Source: Chamaecyparis obtusa (Eukaryota; Streptophyta; Pinopsida; Cupressales; Cupressaceae). From it: DNA of 64,000 bases. The stretch is taken from positions 1 to 64,000 of the forward strand of contig BSBK01001538.1 of the NCBI GenBank assembly GCA_027943335.1, in the 5' to 3' direction. Position 1 is the first letter of the stretch. The number at the start of each line of letters is the position of its first letter. Shown in pieces: positions 10,755-22,330 of the stretch. Below the pieces are notes generated by a model. The model ran no database searches. It saw only the letters and a program-made list of their open reading frames with translations, and was not told where the DNA came from. The translations under genes and the position numbers were made by a program.

Positions 10755-10945
10755 TCCAAAAAATATATATATATATATTGTAAAAAAATATTAAAAAATT
10801 AAAAATTCAAACAAAAAAAAAGTGCCTTGGTGAAAATCTGGAAACAGGCGCCTTGGTAGCAAAAATACAAAAAAAGAAAAAAATCAAAAAATTGCAATAA
10901 ATCCAAGTGGTGAAAACTTGGAAACAGGCGCTACTTGAGGCCTTT
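10755..10945 (+). repeat. A-rich GTGAAAAC spacer 2 of element 1
   Basis: A short TA run and A-rich DNA lead to GTGCCTTGGTGAAAATCTGG (10822) with GGCGCCTTGGTAGC, and to GTGGTGAAAACTTGG (10909) with CAGGCGCTACTTGAGG. It is nearly the same as 61642-61738 of element 4, which follows the integrase there. Confidence 0.8.
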
Positions 10946-11108
10946 GCACTCCTATTTGTTAGCATGCATCCTCGACACTGAACCTTTCTCCATCATGCCT
11001 TGACCTTATTTGGTGTGGTCTGGAATTGGTCTTTATTTTTGTTTAGGGGGCATACCTGTTAGCATAGGTCCTTTAGGTGCATTTGTCTCTTGGAGAATTT
11101 CACAAATC

Positions 11109-11177
11109 GGTGTTTTTCAACACCACCCCAAATAGTGTTTCTCAACACTACCCTTGCGTTGAGTGTTTCTTAACACT
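11109..11177 (+). repeat. three successive 6-bp-stem hairpins
   Basis: GGTGTT-TTTC-AACACC (11109-11124), AGTGTT-TCTC-AACACT (11134-11149) and AGTGTT-TCTT-AACACT (11162-11177). All stems are perfect and the outer pair changes from G:C to A:T in both arms together. Confidence 0.8.
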
Positions 11178-12391
11178 TATCAGATGTCTTACCCAATAGT
11201 CTAGTATGATGCGACATTGCTCATTTGCAAATGTGATACTCAAAGTTTGACTCTATGACCAACACACATGCACTTAAACAATCAACTCGTTGAGATATGT
11301 TCACTTTATTTTTCTTTGTGTGTTGTCTATGAGGATTTCTTTGATGAGTGGTCTCTCCCTGAGAAGTTTTCGATGATGCATAGCTAGAAGACTGAGGGTA
11401 TGAGAACATGTTTTCTTTCTTTATCTGGTTATGGGTATATTTTTTTGATCCTAACTGTCATGAGCATTTATGCTGGTCTTACTTGACACTATGGATTGAC
11501 AAGATATTATCCTTGACTGTTTTGTGAGTGCATGCTTCTAGTTATCCTAACTTTCATGTGTCTTGATACAAGCATAATCTCGCCATATCAAAATTTAGGT
11601 GATCTCACTGCATTAGTCATCTGGACCTACATGTCTTTGATGCCTAGGTGGGATTCTCACATTTCTATCTGATAAAGATCATATTTATATCCACATAGTT
11701 ATGCTAGTGTGCATTGTATGATCTTACGACACTACCAATAATGCTCGATGATGATAATTAGATGTCTATAGGCGTTGTGACCTTGCAAGTCAACCACTTT
11801 CATAGTAGCTTGCATTCTTAGGTTCATCATAGTTTAGTTTTTGCATCTTGCATATGGAGAGAGCTCTCTTTTTTATCATCTCCGGACTAGTTGGTCAACT
11901 GTGCTCATTTTCTGATTCTTCTTGATCATATCTTTCATTTCTGGTCTTTCATATCACATCATTTTCTATCCATTTTCGGACTCAAAATCAAAATCTGAGT
12001 CACGTTTCCAAGATTTCTCATTCTTCTACGCAGTTGACTGACCTTTTGAGGCATAATTCTTCGATCTTTGATATAATTTCTTCCTTTCCATGTCTTCCAA
12101 ACTTCTAGTCTTTCATTCACCCTTTCGCTTCCTCTCTCTGAGGTTTGACTTAATCTTTATCTTATATCTTTCCCAGTCAAACCTAGTCGACCTGGGGCAT
12201 ATCTTCACTGTTTGATGGTTATCCTATCATGCTCCATCCTTCGATTATGATTTATTATGACTTGATCAGGTTTATCAATTTGTTATTCTCCTCTATCTGA
12301 TTTCAATTTTGATTCTGAGGGGGCAGTACCTATCAGCTTTAATCTTTGATTCAGCTTTATCATTCAACTCAGCTTGAGATTCTTATTTTTA

Positions 12392-12540
12392 GACTTGATT
12401 ATCACCTAGCAGCGACAGTGGTTATTTTGTCTTTCAATTTTTATCTCCTATTTTTCAGACTTGATTATTGCCTAGCAGTGACGACGATAGTTTTGTCTAA
12501 GGCTTGATTTGCACCTAGCAACGACGGTGTTGGTCTTGTC
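12392..12540 (+). repeat. threefold CCTAGCARYGACG repeat
   Basis: Three units start at 12392, 12458 and 12501 with GACTTGATT or GGCTTGATT. Each continues with CACCTAGCA or GCCTAGCA, then RYGACG or RCGACA, then a TTTTGTCT-like end. The spacing is 66 and 43 bp. Confidence 0.8.
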
Positions 12541-12679
12541 TTTTAGCTTATGCTTATGCTTGTCCTGATGTGTTCCCATCTGTCGAACACACATCTGGGT
12601 TATTTTGTGATCTCAAATCGATCTCACATTTCAATTCTTCTTTGACTGCATGTGTTCTCAGAATGATCACACATTAGTC

Positions 12680-12692
12680 AAAGAGGGGCAAA
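12680..12692 (+). other. polypurine tract of element 1
   Basis: AAAGAGGGGCAAA directly precedes the TG of the 3' LTR. This is the place and composition of a plus-strand primer. Confidence 0.8.
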
Positions 12693-13768
12693 TGTATGCA
12701 CCATAAAATGGTCGCCTAGACCTTGGGCCCCATTTCTACAATTTATCAAATCTTTGAATCAATATTTTCAAATATCAATATCAATTATATCAATTTCCTT
12801 GATCAAATCATAATCAATTCAATATTTCTTAAGGTTTGAGCCTTATTTAATTTAAAAGAGAAAAAAAATAAAAATCTTATTTAATTAAGAGAACATGCTC
12901 CCTTTTAATTAATTAAAAATCTCTTTTAATTAAATAATAAAATCACTTTATCCTAAGCTTTTATTTAATTAAAAGGAATTTCCTCCCCTTTTATTTAAAT
13001 AAAAAATCTCCACTTTTCTTCTTATCCTAAGTTGCATAAATAAAGCATTATTCTTATTTTATAAAAAAGGAAAAAACACTTTTTATCTTATGTGGGACAC
13101 AAAAGTCAACTCCTATTTTCCTATTGAAGGATATTTGTGCACAAGGATCAAGCTTCCATTTTTCTCCACCCTTGATTAAGTCTTTTGCCTCTTAATCTCA
13201 ATGGTCCATTTTCATCTCATTTCTTATAAAAGGAGAGCTCTCTCCTTCATTTTCATCTTAGGTTTTTATGCTAATGTTATGCTGCAAGTTCTCTAGGTCA
13301 TTTGAAGCTCTTTGAAGACATTCTTGCATTAAAGCTTTGAAGACATTGTTGTTGCATTTCATTTAGCTTATTTTCTTACATCATAGTTGCATAATCATGG
13401 CATTTTTAGTATAGATTTTCTTTATGCAATAGATTAATCTCACATAGCTTAATAGGAGGATTTGTAACACTTGCATTTTCCTTTCATAGCATAGCTTGCA
13501 TCTTTCATTCTGATAGATTAGTTTGCATTGCATTGCATCCATATTGATTTCATTGGAGATATTGGCATTGTTTCCCTTGTCTTTGATTTTAAATCTCTCA
13601 TTGTGTGGTTGACTAGCAAGGTCATGAGTTTATAGCTCTAGCTGAGAGCAATTTTACAAATCTTGCAACTCCATGCATAGAGAGCTATGGATCGATTTGT
13701 GAGGGCTCATTGTTGATTTTTCTTGCATGTAAGGATTCATAGAAGTGTGGTCACATTTTCACCATACA
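12693..13768 (+). repeat. 3' LTR of element 1
   Basis: 1076 bp, TGTATGCACCATAAAATGG to ACCATACA. It differs from the 5' LTR mainly by transitions, with one 1-bp indel seen. It is followed by the second copy of the GTGGG target duplication. Confidence 0.95.
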
Positions 13769-13924
13769 GTGGGACCTTTGCTAACTAAGATGAAACCTCT
13801 AGGTTCTAGGCTGGTTCCTCTTGGATAATCACCTTAATTTTCTTCTTGACAGGAAAGTAAATTATTGAAGGGAAAGGGATAGAAGGAATGCATGAAGGGG
13901 AAATAATTGAAAGCAAACTATCCT

Positions 13925-14095
13925 ACTAGGTGATACACCAAAATGACATGAACATAATATATTGAACAAATTAGCATGAAGGCTCTCAGATCTAATAGAA
14001 CATAATCTTTCTAAACAGGCTTGCATAAGTGTTTCACAGAGGGGTCTGAACAAAAGACTCAGACTGTGACCTGCAAGCAAACATTCTCTTCAGCA
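13925..14095 (+). repeat. diverged direct repeat, copy a
   Basis: Shares AGGTGATACA-CAAAATG, TGCATAAGTGTTTCACA, GGTCTGAA and a GTGACCTGCA-like block, in that order, with 16225-16460. It may be the trace of an old LTR pair about 2.3 kb apart, but ends, PBS and target duplication were not found. Confidence 0.5.
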
Positions 14096-16224
14096 AAAAG
14101 GCATAGGAATGAGATAGAGTGATAGGGGGTTGAGGTATACCCACAAGATCGTTCAAATCAAATCATACACAATAGCACATGAATAAGTTGAAAGAAAGAA
14201 GGGCCTTGGAACTCCAAGATTTCTCTAACAAAGCCAGTATATTATACTCATTAAGAGAAATACAGACAAGGGAAAGACTTGAGGGCATAGAAGATGCCAC
14301 GGAAAGCCCCTATTAAATCTGGTAGATCAATGAAAGATTACATACTATAGAAGCCAGAGGGAAAAAAGAATGCCACAGATAACTCCTAAGAAAGGAAAAC
14401 TCTCTTTTTACAATCATAAACTCTGAGCTCTAAAAGCTCCAAAAAACTAATATATACATCTCCCTTTTTGCACACAGGCCGGAGTAGAAAACACTTAGGA
14501 TTACATAGATTTTTATATAATAATAGAAACCCTAACATTGTCACTTCTGATCATAAATGCCTCCTTGAAATATCTTGGTCGATCAGATATATGCTTGCAT
14601 GTCTTTCCCATCACCATAACTGTCTGCAGACAAGCTGCCTTGATCCATCTACTTCGCTGCAAGTTGAAAACCTCACACCATCGCCATGACTTTGTCTTTG
14701 TAAGTCGGGTTCATCATGAATGTTCAAATCTTATCTTCACAGATATTTGAATTTAAAAGTATAAATGGTCACAGGTGGCGCCAACCCTTCTCATTCATTA
14801 GCGATTAATATTTAAACCGGCATGGCACCTTAGGAAATAAAAATCAACACGCGACGGTTGCCCAGCTCTTCTTTATCAATTTTCTACCTGCAACTGTCCT
14901 GAAAACATCAATTTTGAGCTACCTGCAACATCACATATGGCCAACTATTGAAAAACTAGAGCAAAACCTAGCAAGAAACCCTGACATATGCTCAAATTTA
15001 GTTGCAACGACTAGCAGGTCCAGGTTTAAAACATGACCGTCGATATCATCATTTATCGGCAAATCGAACAGCTTAGATCATTCTCCATAATAATCACAAG
15101 GCCCTTTGAAAAGTCACCAGCCACATCACCAGTCTCTCGCTCAATGGGAAATAGACAAATTAACACAACCTGGCAGCGGACCCACTTCTCTGTTGGCCTT
15201 AAATCAAACGGTGGTCGCATGATCACAAAGAGAAAGAATATTCCTTGCGATCAAACGATAACTGTTAGATCTTACTGCACTACCATTCCACCTAAATATT
15301 TTGGGCCTACTTTCAGCTACCACGTCGCCACCCTTCGGCCAACTGGAAATGAGCACCATCTGCAACACCTGACACAGACCTATGGTCTCTATTCACCTTT
15401 TCATGCTAAAAGATCAGACGGCTGTCGCAATGCTGAGAATATTAACCCTCGAGCACTTTTTCTTTGCGGCATCATGACAATTGTCAACCTTGATCAAACT
15501 TTAAACACTTCAAAGCTGAGACTGCCAGACATAACACTAACCGCCCGCCAAGTTGCTGAAGGTTAAGGACTTCACCGCTAGGGTTGCGCGAACATGTGAT
15601 TGAAGAAAACACCGGGTCACTGAATAAAAAGCTTAACCACCTAAAAAGCTAGAGATCAAGCGATTGAATCCTTGAAGAACTGGGTCCCACTCGGTCACAA
15701 CAGCGCACATAGGAAATGCTAATGTCTGAGACTAGCTGCGAAGATGTGAAAATTTGAAAACAACCAAGGTTTTCTCTTAAAACTGAAAAGGCATCAGAGA
15801 AATAGAAAACATCGAAGGTTTTTATACTTAAACAAATTTTGATACCCTTTGACATGAAATAAGCTATTTCCTGCAGACCTTGAAACTCGAATATCTCCCT
15901 GGTCTTTGCGATTAAGCACATGCGATCAGAACTAGAGCATGGTGACACATTGAAGAACATGGGGCTAAGGGTGCAAGCCATGAAACCTTGTAGATTTTCT
16001 CCACAAGTAAAAAAAAGTTTCAACTAGGGCAAGGCAACAATGGGGCTAAAAAGACACAACCAAAACCAAGAAAAAATTATGAGGTCTCTCGCAGGCTGGG
16101 CTCTACCCTTGTGGGAGCCTCATTTCACTCCACCTGTGGCCAAAATTGTATGATAAGAAATTTTGGGTAACAAAAACATAAACTAATAATGTATAAGACT
16201 TAAATGAACTTGAAATCCTAAAAG

Positions 16225-16460
16225 AGGTGATACATCAAAATGCTTAGCTTATGATATTCAGGAAGCTGAAAACACTTTGAGAACTATGATGACAATAATA
16301 ACTCACACAACCTATCTTAAACATGCACATGCATAAGTGTTTCACAAGAAGGTCTGAATGAGTTTACTCAAGAATGGAAGTGAAAACTTCATGAAATTGA
16401 GTTCATATCACTTGCTTAGATACAACCTGTAACCTGCACATGAGACTCTCGCAAAGAAGG
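16225..16460 (+). repeat. diverged direct repeat, copy b
   Basis: Second copy of the motif series at 13925-14095, with insertions between blocks (GGTGATACATCAAAATG, TGCATAAGTGTTTCACA, AAGGTCTGAATGA, GTAACCTGCACA). Confidence 0.5.
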
Positions 16461-19400
16461 TATGAAAGATAGTAAGACAAAATCATAAGGAAATCAAGAA
16501 AACTTCACTAATAATTCAATTAATCACACGAAATACATAACTCTGCAAGAAAAGAAAGAAGGTGACAAAACTTTCATAAGTTTCCAAGGTAGCTTTTGTA
16601 TATATCAAAACATATGAGTTATAAAAATATGTTAAGACTGAACAAAGGACTGTCAAAAGCCAATAAAGCCCAAAATCTACATAATCAAGAACTGAAAGAA
16701 TAATGAGTACAAGTCAATACTATATCCAAACTCCACTCCCTCTAAAAATCCAAGAAGATAGGAACTTCCTAACTATGTGGGTCATATGCAACAAAGATGC
16801 CTAAAAGCTAGGCCATCAATCCCCATTAAATGAAGTCAATAACCATGAAAAAGTCTCCCACATCATAAGCATCTTGGTGACACAATAGAACCACCCATAA
16901 AAAGACTTCATAAGTCAATAAAATCCCCTAAATTCTCTCCCCAAAAACCTCCAAAAGGTAAAAAATCAACCCCTAGATTTTCTCCTCTTATTGGAAGACT
17001 GAATCAACCACCCCAAAGACAAGGTTTCCTCATTAAATCTCAGTCCTATCTTTGTTTGGCTCATAAACAAATGATAAGTATCTATTTTTTGGCATCATAA
17101 ATCAAATGTAAAAATAAACACTACTTAATATCTCACACCCCTTTATTTTCTATATTTTGCATTGTTTAAACAATACCAATAAAAATGATTTACAATTCAT
17201 CATTTATTTGTATTCTTTTACATTTTATACTTCACACAAAAATATAGAAAACATAAAAAGAAACCTAAGTGTTAAGAACCTAACACTTAACAAAAATATA
17301 GCTAAGTCTCACAAGGCATTAGATAGATATTTTTTTAAGAAATTAAGGCACAAAAATGCCTATTCAAATGGGTCAGAACTTTTTAGGATATAGAAAAAAC
17401 CCTAGATCCTATACTCCATCCATTTTCATTTTTTCACTCTTTTGGAGAGCTTCGTTGAAGCACCACCACCATAGGGGTTTCTAGGAGTCTCTAGAAATTT
17501 GTTGCTCTTCAATGATTTTTTAAAGATTTTCAAAGGCTTTTACAGATATCTTCAAAGAATTCTTCACCTTTATCCTCTTTGCGGGCTAGGGTTCGATGGA
17601 TCCTTTCTATAATTGTAGTTTTGATATTTATTTAAGGATTCTTTTCTTTTGATGCACTTGACTTCAAGCTTCATTCCGTTTTTATTGTCTTGAATAATAT
17701 TTGCATAGAGATTTCTCTTTCACTTTAATTTGGCCCATTATGTTGTATATAATAACAATGTTTATCATTAATTTTTATTCAGATATTACTGTCATCATAT
17801 ACTCCCTTGGAATTTTGATGCTCTGTTCAAAGATACATTGATCTTTGTATCCAAGACTTTTGGCCGTGATTTCTACTTTTGAATGGACACTTGACAATTT
17901 TGAAGATGAAAAGATATTAGATGAGCTTTCATGATTTTTTTCTACTACAATCTTAAGCATTTCTAGGTTCAAATAAGAGTTTGTACTTGCGTGAACCTCG
18001 AACCTTCCAAGCCCTCATCTAGGTATTTTCTTGTACTACTCCTTGACTTTCTGAAAATACATGAAAGCTTTAATTAATTTTCTCTCATTTATTTTTGTGA
18101 CTGATTTGTTACTATTATATCTTGTCTTAGAGTATCACTTTAACATCGTCGCTTTGTGTTTTCCTAGATTTGCATACCTCTAGCACAAAATACTACTTTC
18201 ATTGATGATTATTATCGTAATTTCCTATAGTTGATCTGCTACAAATTGGATTGAAATCCTTACATTAAAAACCCAAAGCATCTCAACTAGCTATATCTTG
18301 GATCTAACATATTCTCCTCTGTTGATTCTGTTATATATGCTCTTTTAAGCTTTGAACTTTGTTTATACATGAGTACAATCCCTATATGTTATTTGACATT
18401 TGGTGACCAAAACCCATCCGAGTTATGTTATTTGTGGTATTATAGTGAATGTTATTTAATGTTTATTAATGTGTCTTTGCACTGAAGTAATACATCTCTA
18501 TCTTTGTGGCATCGTTTCTGATGCTTTTATACCAATTCCATTATCTAAACATTGTGGTGTTTTAGGAGCTTTGAATTTGCTTGCTCTATCAACCATGACA
18601 ATCAATGAACTCATCCCTTCATGTTGAATGCAATTATATCACAACTATAATCTACATTAATTTCCATTGATGTATTTGAATATATGATGCCATGATGTGT
18701 ATTTTGTAACAAACTAGTGTAGTTTCTTCTTTATGATTGTTGTTGCATGATGTAGCTCTATCTGGGTTACTTCTTCTTGACTTCAAAAGCATATGCTTCC
18801 TAAATACTGCATTGTCCTCTGATTACCTGTGCAACTATTGGAGATGCTCACTCAATCATTGGCATTATGCAACCTTTCATTTTTTCTCTTGTTACTTTGG
18901 CATGCTTATCCCTCCATGTTTGTACCTTATCTAACACTTTACTGTATTATAGTGTCGTCATTATTTTCTTTGCTTATATGACTTTATGCTCTCTTTGACA
19001 TGTTATAAAATCATTATGACTATGCTCATGTAGTTTTGACTATCGTCATGTTGATTGTCACTTTATTTTAAAATTGCACTAATCAACTTTTCCCATAGCC
19101 TTTATTCACTTACAGTTAATCATCAAAGTATAGGCAACCATGTATGTTCCCAACATGGTATGTGCATTCTTTATAGTTCTATTTACACCTGCTTCTCTTT
19201 GAAATTCTTTAGTTGCATACTTCCATCTTCTATCCAATGTTATGGTCTACTCATGATCATACGATGATGAATGCTATGTATGTGAGTGTTTTTTTCTGCT
19301 TTAGCTCTCATTCTGTCCTTTCTAGTTATAATTTGTTGATACTTGGTAAAACTGTCTTGTTGCTCCTTTAAAGTTGTAGTGGTCAACTCATTTAATATCA

Positions 19401-19799
19401 TTATTTTTAGCCCCTTGTGTGTGCTAGTCATTGATGTTTTGTTGTTATGTTTATCATATTATTTATGCTCTTTGTTGATTCCTCCTACAAGGATTAGACC
19501 TCTATATTCTTTTGACTTGCTTGAATATAGTTGACTGCTAATAATAGAGATATAGTGCTTGCTATCATCACTTATAGGAAACATTTTTGGTTGCTCATCT
19601 TGCTTGTAGTACTTTTCAAAGACGCATTGTTGACCCTCTTTGATATTTTACTGTCTCTAATGCTTTCAGTAGCGTTTAACTAAAAATTATATTGTTGATT
19701 TGAATACAATAAAAGGTTTCATGCAATGGATCAAATGTCCTTTTGATGCTATACTTTGACTTCTATTTACACACCTCTTAGCTATATTTATGATTCTTT

Positions 19800-19868
19800 G
19801 TCTCTTATTAGCAATTTGAGATCAACCCTTGTGAGAGCCACATTTAACCCCACTTGATAATAAGAGAC
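19800..19868. repeat. 11-bp perfect inverted repeat
   Basis: GTCTCTTATTA (19800-19810) and its exact reverse complement TAATAAGAGAC (19858-19868), separated by 47 bp. It could form a hairpin; no function is evident. Confidence 0.6.
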
Positions 19869-20496
19869 ACTTGGCACTGAACATGAAACAAACATGTTAA
19901 AATAAGATGGGCCTCTTATGTTTATGACTTCTGATGACATGATGAATTTAGATAACCTTTTCTTGTTTGATGCACATTTGGACTAATTAATCTATGCATA
20001 TGTAGATGATCACACAGGTTAATAACTAATCATTGCTTAGAGCTTTTGGGATCTAACATCATTATTTTGTACAATTTAAGGAACAAGGGTGTGTAGGAGG
20101 ACTCGAGAGCTACTAGGACAACCTATTCATACAACAACAAGACAAGGCAACTTGACCAATCATATAGGCAATGGTTGGTTATCCTCGTACATGCTCTTTT
20201 TCCTTTTCATTTGCTTATTCATGTGTTGATTGATCCAAATTTGTATCAAAGAAGAAAAGGCCAGTCTCACGACATGTGTGAGACAACATGTAAATACTTC
20301 ATTCAATAGATTTCTTTTGTACAAGCAATTTTTTAAAATTCTATGTGTTATATACATATGTTATTATGATTCTTTTACAACACTTTTAATCTCTATTAAA
20401 TATGCACTTGAATGAAATGAACGAGCAAAAGTAAAATGCACCTTTTCTTTTTAAATGCATAAGGCTCTTCCTGAATTGAGCCATGAGTGAAATTCT

Positions 20497-20842
20497 GGTA
20501 ACAATATTATAAATATCAAAATTATAGTTGCTATAATAGATGGATGTTCATTTACATCTTTCTATTTCTATTTTATATTTAGAATATGCAACAAATTAAA
20601 TGGATTCAAGAACTATTAAAAGGAGAATCAATAGACCAAAGGAATAAAAAGTAAGTTCTCAAGTAGTTGGGTAGCACTTAATTAGCTCTAACTAGAAATT
20701 GACAATATATTTCTATTTCTGTAACATCTAAAATATGCAAATTTATTATAATTTCTATAACCACAAACATTTAAGTTCCACTTAGTGATAAAATAATCAA
20801 AGGGTAATTATAGCCACTATGTATAACCAAGAAATACACTAT
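20497..20842 (+). repeat. host ~340-bp repeat, first and uninterrupted copy
   Basis: This copy contains TATAATAGATGGATG, CTTTCTATTT, TATATTTAGAATATG, GGATTCAAGA, CTCTAACTAGAAATT and TATGCAAATTTATTAT. The second copy has the same blocks in the same order but is split into 20843-20918, 28314-28484 and 43685-43765 by elements 2 and 3. The unbroken copy thus shows what the site looked like before both insertions. Confidence 0.85.
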
Positions 20843-20918
20843 TATTTATAATAAGCATGAATATCAAAATCATGATTGGTATAATAGATGGATTATTATA
20901 TCTTTCTATTTAGGCTTA
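20843..20918 (+). repeat. host ~340-bp repeat, second copy, piece 1
   Basis: TATAATAGATGGATTATTAT and CTTTCTATTTAGGCTTA match the start of the first copy. Element 2 starts immediately after. Confidence 0.8.
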
Positions 20919-22315
20919 TGTACATTGGGAAAAGGGAAGCAATACAAAGGGGTAGATTACTCCTTTTCAAACTTATACATTTGGAAGGAAGATGTCCTAA
21001 TAGGCTCAAGTAATTCCTAAGCACTGAATGGGACAATGATCTTTCACTGAACATGTAAATTGTGAAATGGGGAGAGGGAAAATTAATATTACGATGCAAT
21101 ATAGAAGGCTAAATAGACAAGTATAGATAAATTGAGAAAATATATACTCATAAATAACTACAAGAAACCTGAAATGACTAGAATCATGGTCCATGCAGTG
21201 AAATTGACATGTGGTATAAATTTAAGTAGAAGATGCAGTGTACAAAACATTTAAAACATTTTGTTCTCATGTACAAAACATTTTTTGTTATGTTCTTGGT
21301 GTTTTTGGCTAAAAATTGCAGGGTTGCTCAATCAAAATTTGATTTGTCCACAAAAGTTTCAATAGATATGTCAAATGTACCTACACAAAAAAAATAAAAT
21401 GGGGAAAATGGTTGTGGAAAGGGGTTTGCCTTGGTCAAACTCATGTTTAGGAATCAAACTTGAAAATAAATTGAAATTGCATAAAGAAATGTATGTAAAA
21501 GGCAATTGTTTGATTCACCTTGATTCTACCTTCATAAATAGATGTAGAAATTGTGCATATTCATGAAGATAGTTGATTGTTTCTTGAATTGAAGGTTTTG
21601 ACCTTGAAATATAGAAAGGAATCAAGGATTCCCTCACAAATGCATGGATCTAGGAATGCCACTCCTAGATCTTCAATGTTGCTATACTTGATAATCACTT
21701 TCTATGAAAGAAGAATGCTTATGGATGAAGAAAGGATCTTCTAGATTTATTTTGAACTCCTTTACTTGGCCTTAATAGGAGAGAAGCTTTATATAATGTA
21801 GAAGATTGCCTTCAAATTTTCCTGGGATGCTTGAATAAATACTAGATCTTGGATGCTTGCCTTCAAATCTTGAATCCACCTTGAATGCTCGAGTGCTTGA
21901 TTGCTTGTGACATAGACTTGATTGCATGAATAATGGATCTTGGTTTCCAAAATGAGGAGAGATAGGGTGTTTATATACCTCTTAAACACTTTAAGATTTA
22001 AAATTAGGCCAAGTCGACCACAAGACCTAAGTTCCCACCAAAACATTGACACGAGGCTTTAGGCCAAATTTGAGCCAAAATAGGAGGATACATAATATTT
22101 CAAATATTATATACTTGGGTACAAAATGTTTGAAATGTTTTGCACCTAGTATAATGAGCCCAAAATTGAACTAGGTGTCTAAATGATGAGGTAGATACAC
22201 AAAAATAAGAATCAAGTTGCTAGGATTAAGTATAAGAGGCATTAAATCTCAAAATCACCAAAATGGGGACTAATAGAGCATCTAATTATGGGTGCCAACT
22301 TTTTAGGATGGTACA
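20919..22315 (-). repeat. 3' LTR of element 2
   Basis: Plus-strand TGTACATTGGGAAAAGGG to TTTTAGGATGGTACA, 1397 bp. On the minus strand it begins TGTACCATCC. A TATATAA box (rc of 21971-21977) lies about 340 bp into it. Confidence 0.85.
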
Positions 22316-22330
22316 TTTATCCCCCACTTT
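22316..22330 (-). other. polypurine tract of element 2
   Basis: Minus-strand AAAGTGGGGGATAAA abuts the 3' LTR, confirming orientation. Confidence 0.8.

Larger units (their letters stand above)
10946..12679 (+). other. noncoding tail of element 1
   Basis: No supported ORF. It holds three short hairpins (11109-11177) and a threefold repeat (12392-12540). Elsewhere it is CT-rich unremarkable sequence. Confidence 0.65.
3574..13768 (+). mobile_element. element 1: complete non-autonomous LTR retrotransposon, 10.2 kb
   Basis: Bounded by LTRs of 1075 and 1076 bp and a perfect 5-bp target duplication GTGGG (3569-3573 and 13769-13773). It has a tRNA-Lys-type primer binding site and a purine-rich tract next to the 3' LTR. 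LTRs differ at about 30 sites by eye (about 97% identity), so it is the youngest datable insertion here. The 8-kb interior holds a 21-bp-period array, a 44-bp minisatellite, one 868-codon ORF, two A-rich GTGAAAAC spacers and a long tail. No aspartic protease, RT (xxDD), RNase H or integrase motif was found in any frame, so mobility would have to come from an autonomous relative. Its PBS and spacers match those of the Tat element at 46396-64000. Confidence 0.9.
13774..20496. other. host region without recognised genes, 6.7 kb
   Basis: No ORF here has recognisable protein content. The longest, 15033-15566 (+, 177 codons), starts MTVDIIIYRQ and has no known motif, repeats or supporting context; I treat it as chance. 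A diverged direct repeat links 13925-14095 and 16225-16460. A short perfect inverted repeat lies at 19800-19868. From 17400 to 19800 the sequence is T-rich and featureless. Old, unrecognisable transposon remains are the likeliest content. Confidence 0.6.

Noticed and set aside
15033..15566. 177-codon ORF in host DNA
   Set aside because: No recognisable motif, repeat or neighbour, no supporting splice or promoter context, and it lies between diverged repeats; most likely chance.
16105..19850. Similar motifs TGTGGGAGCC (16110) and TGTGAGAGCC (19830) as LTR starts 3.7 kb apart
   Set aside because: Similarity covers only about 25 bp, and no LTR body, PBS, polypurine tract or target duplication was found.
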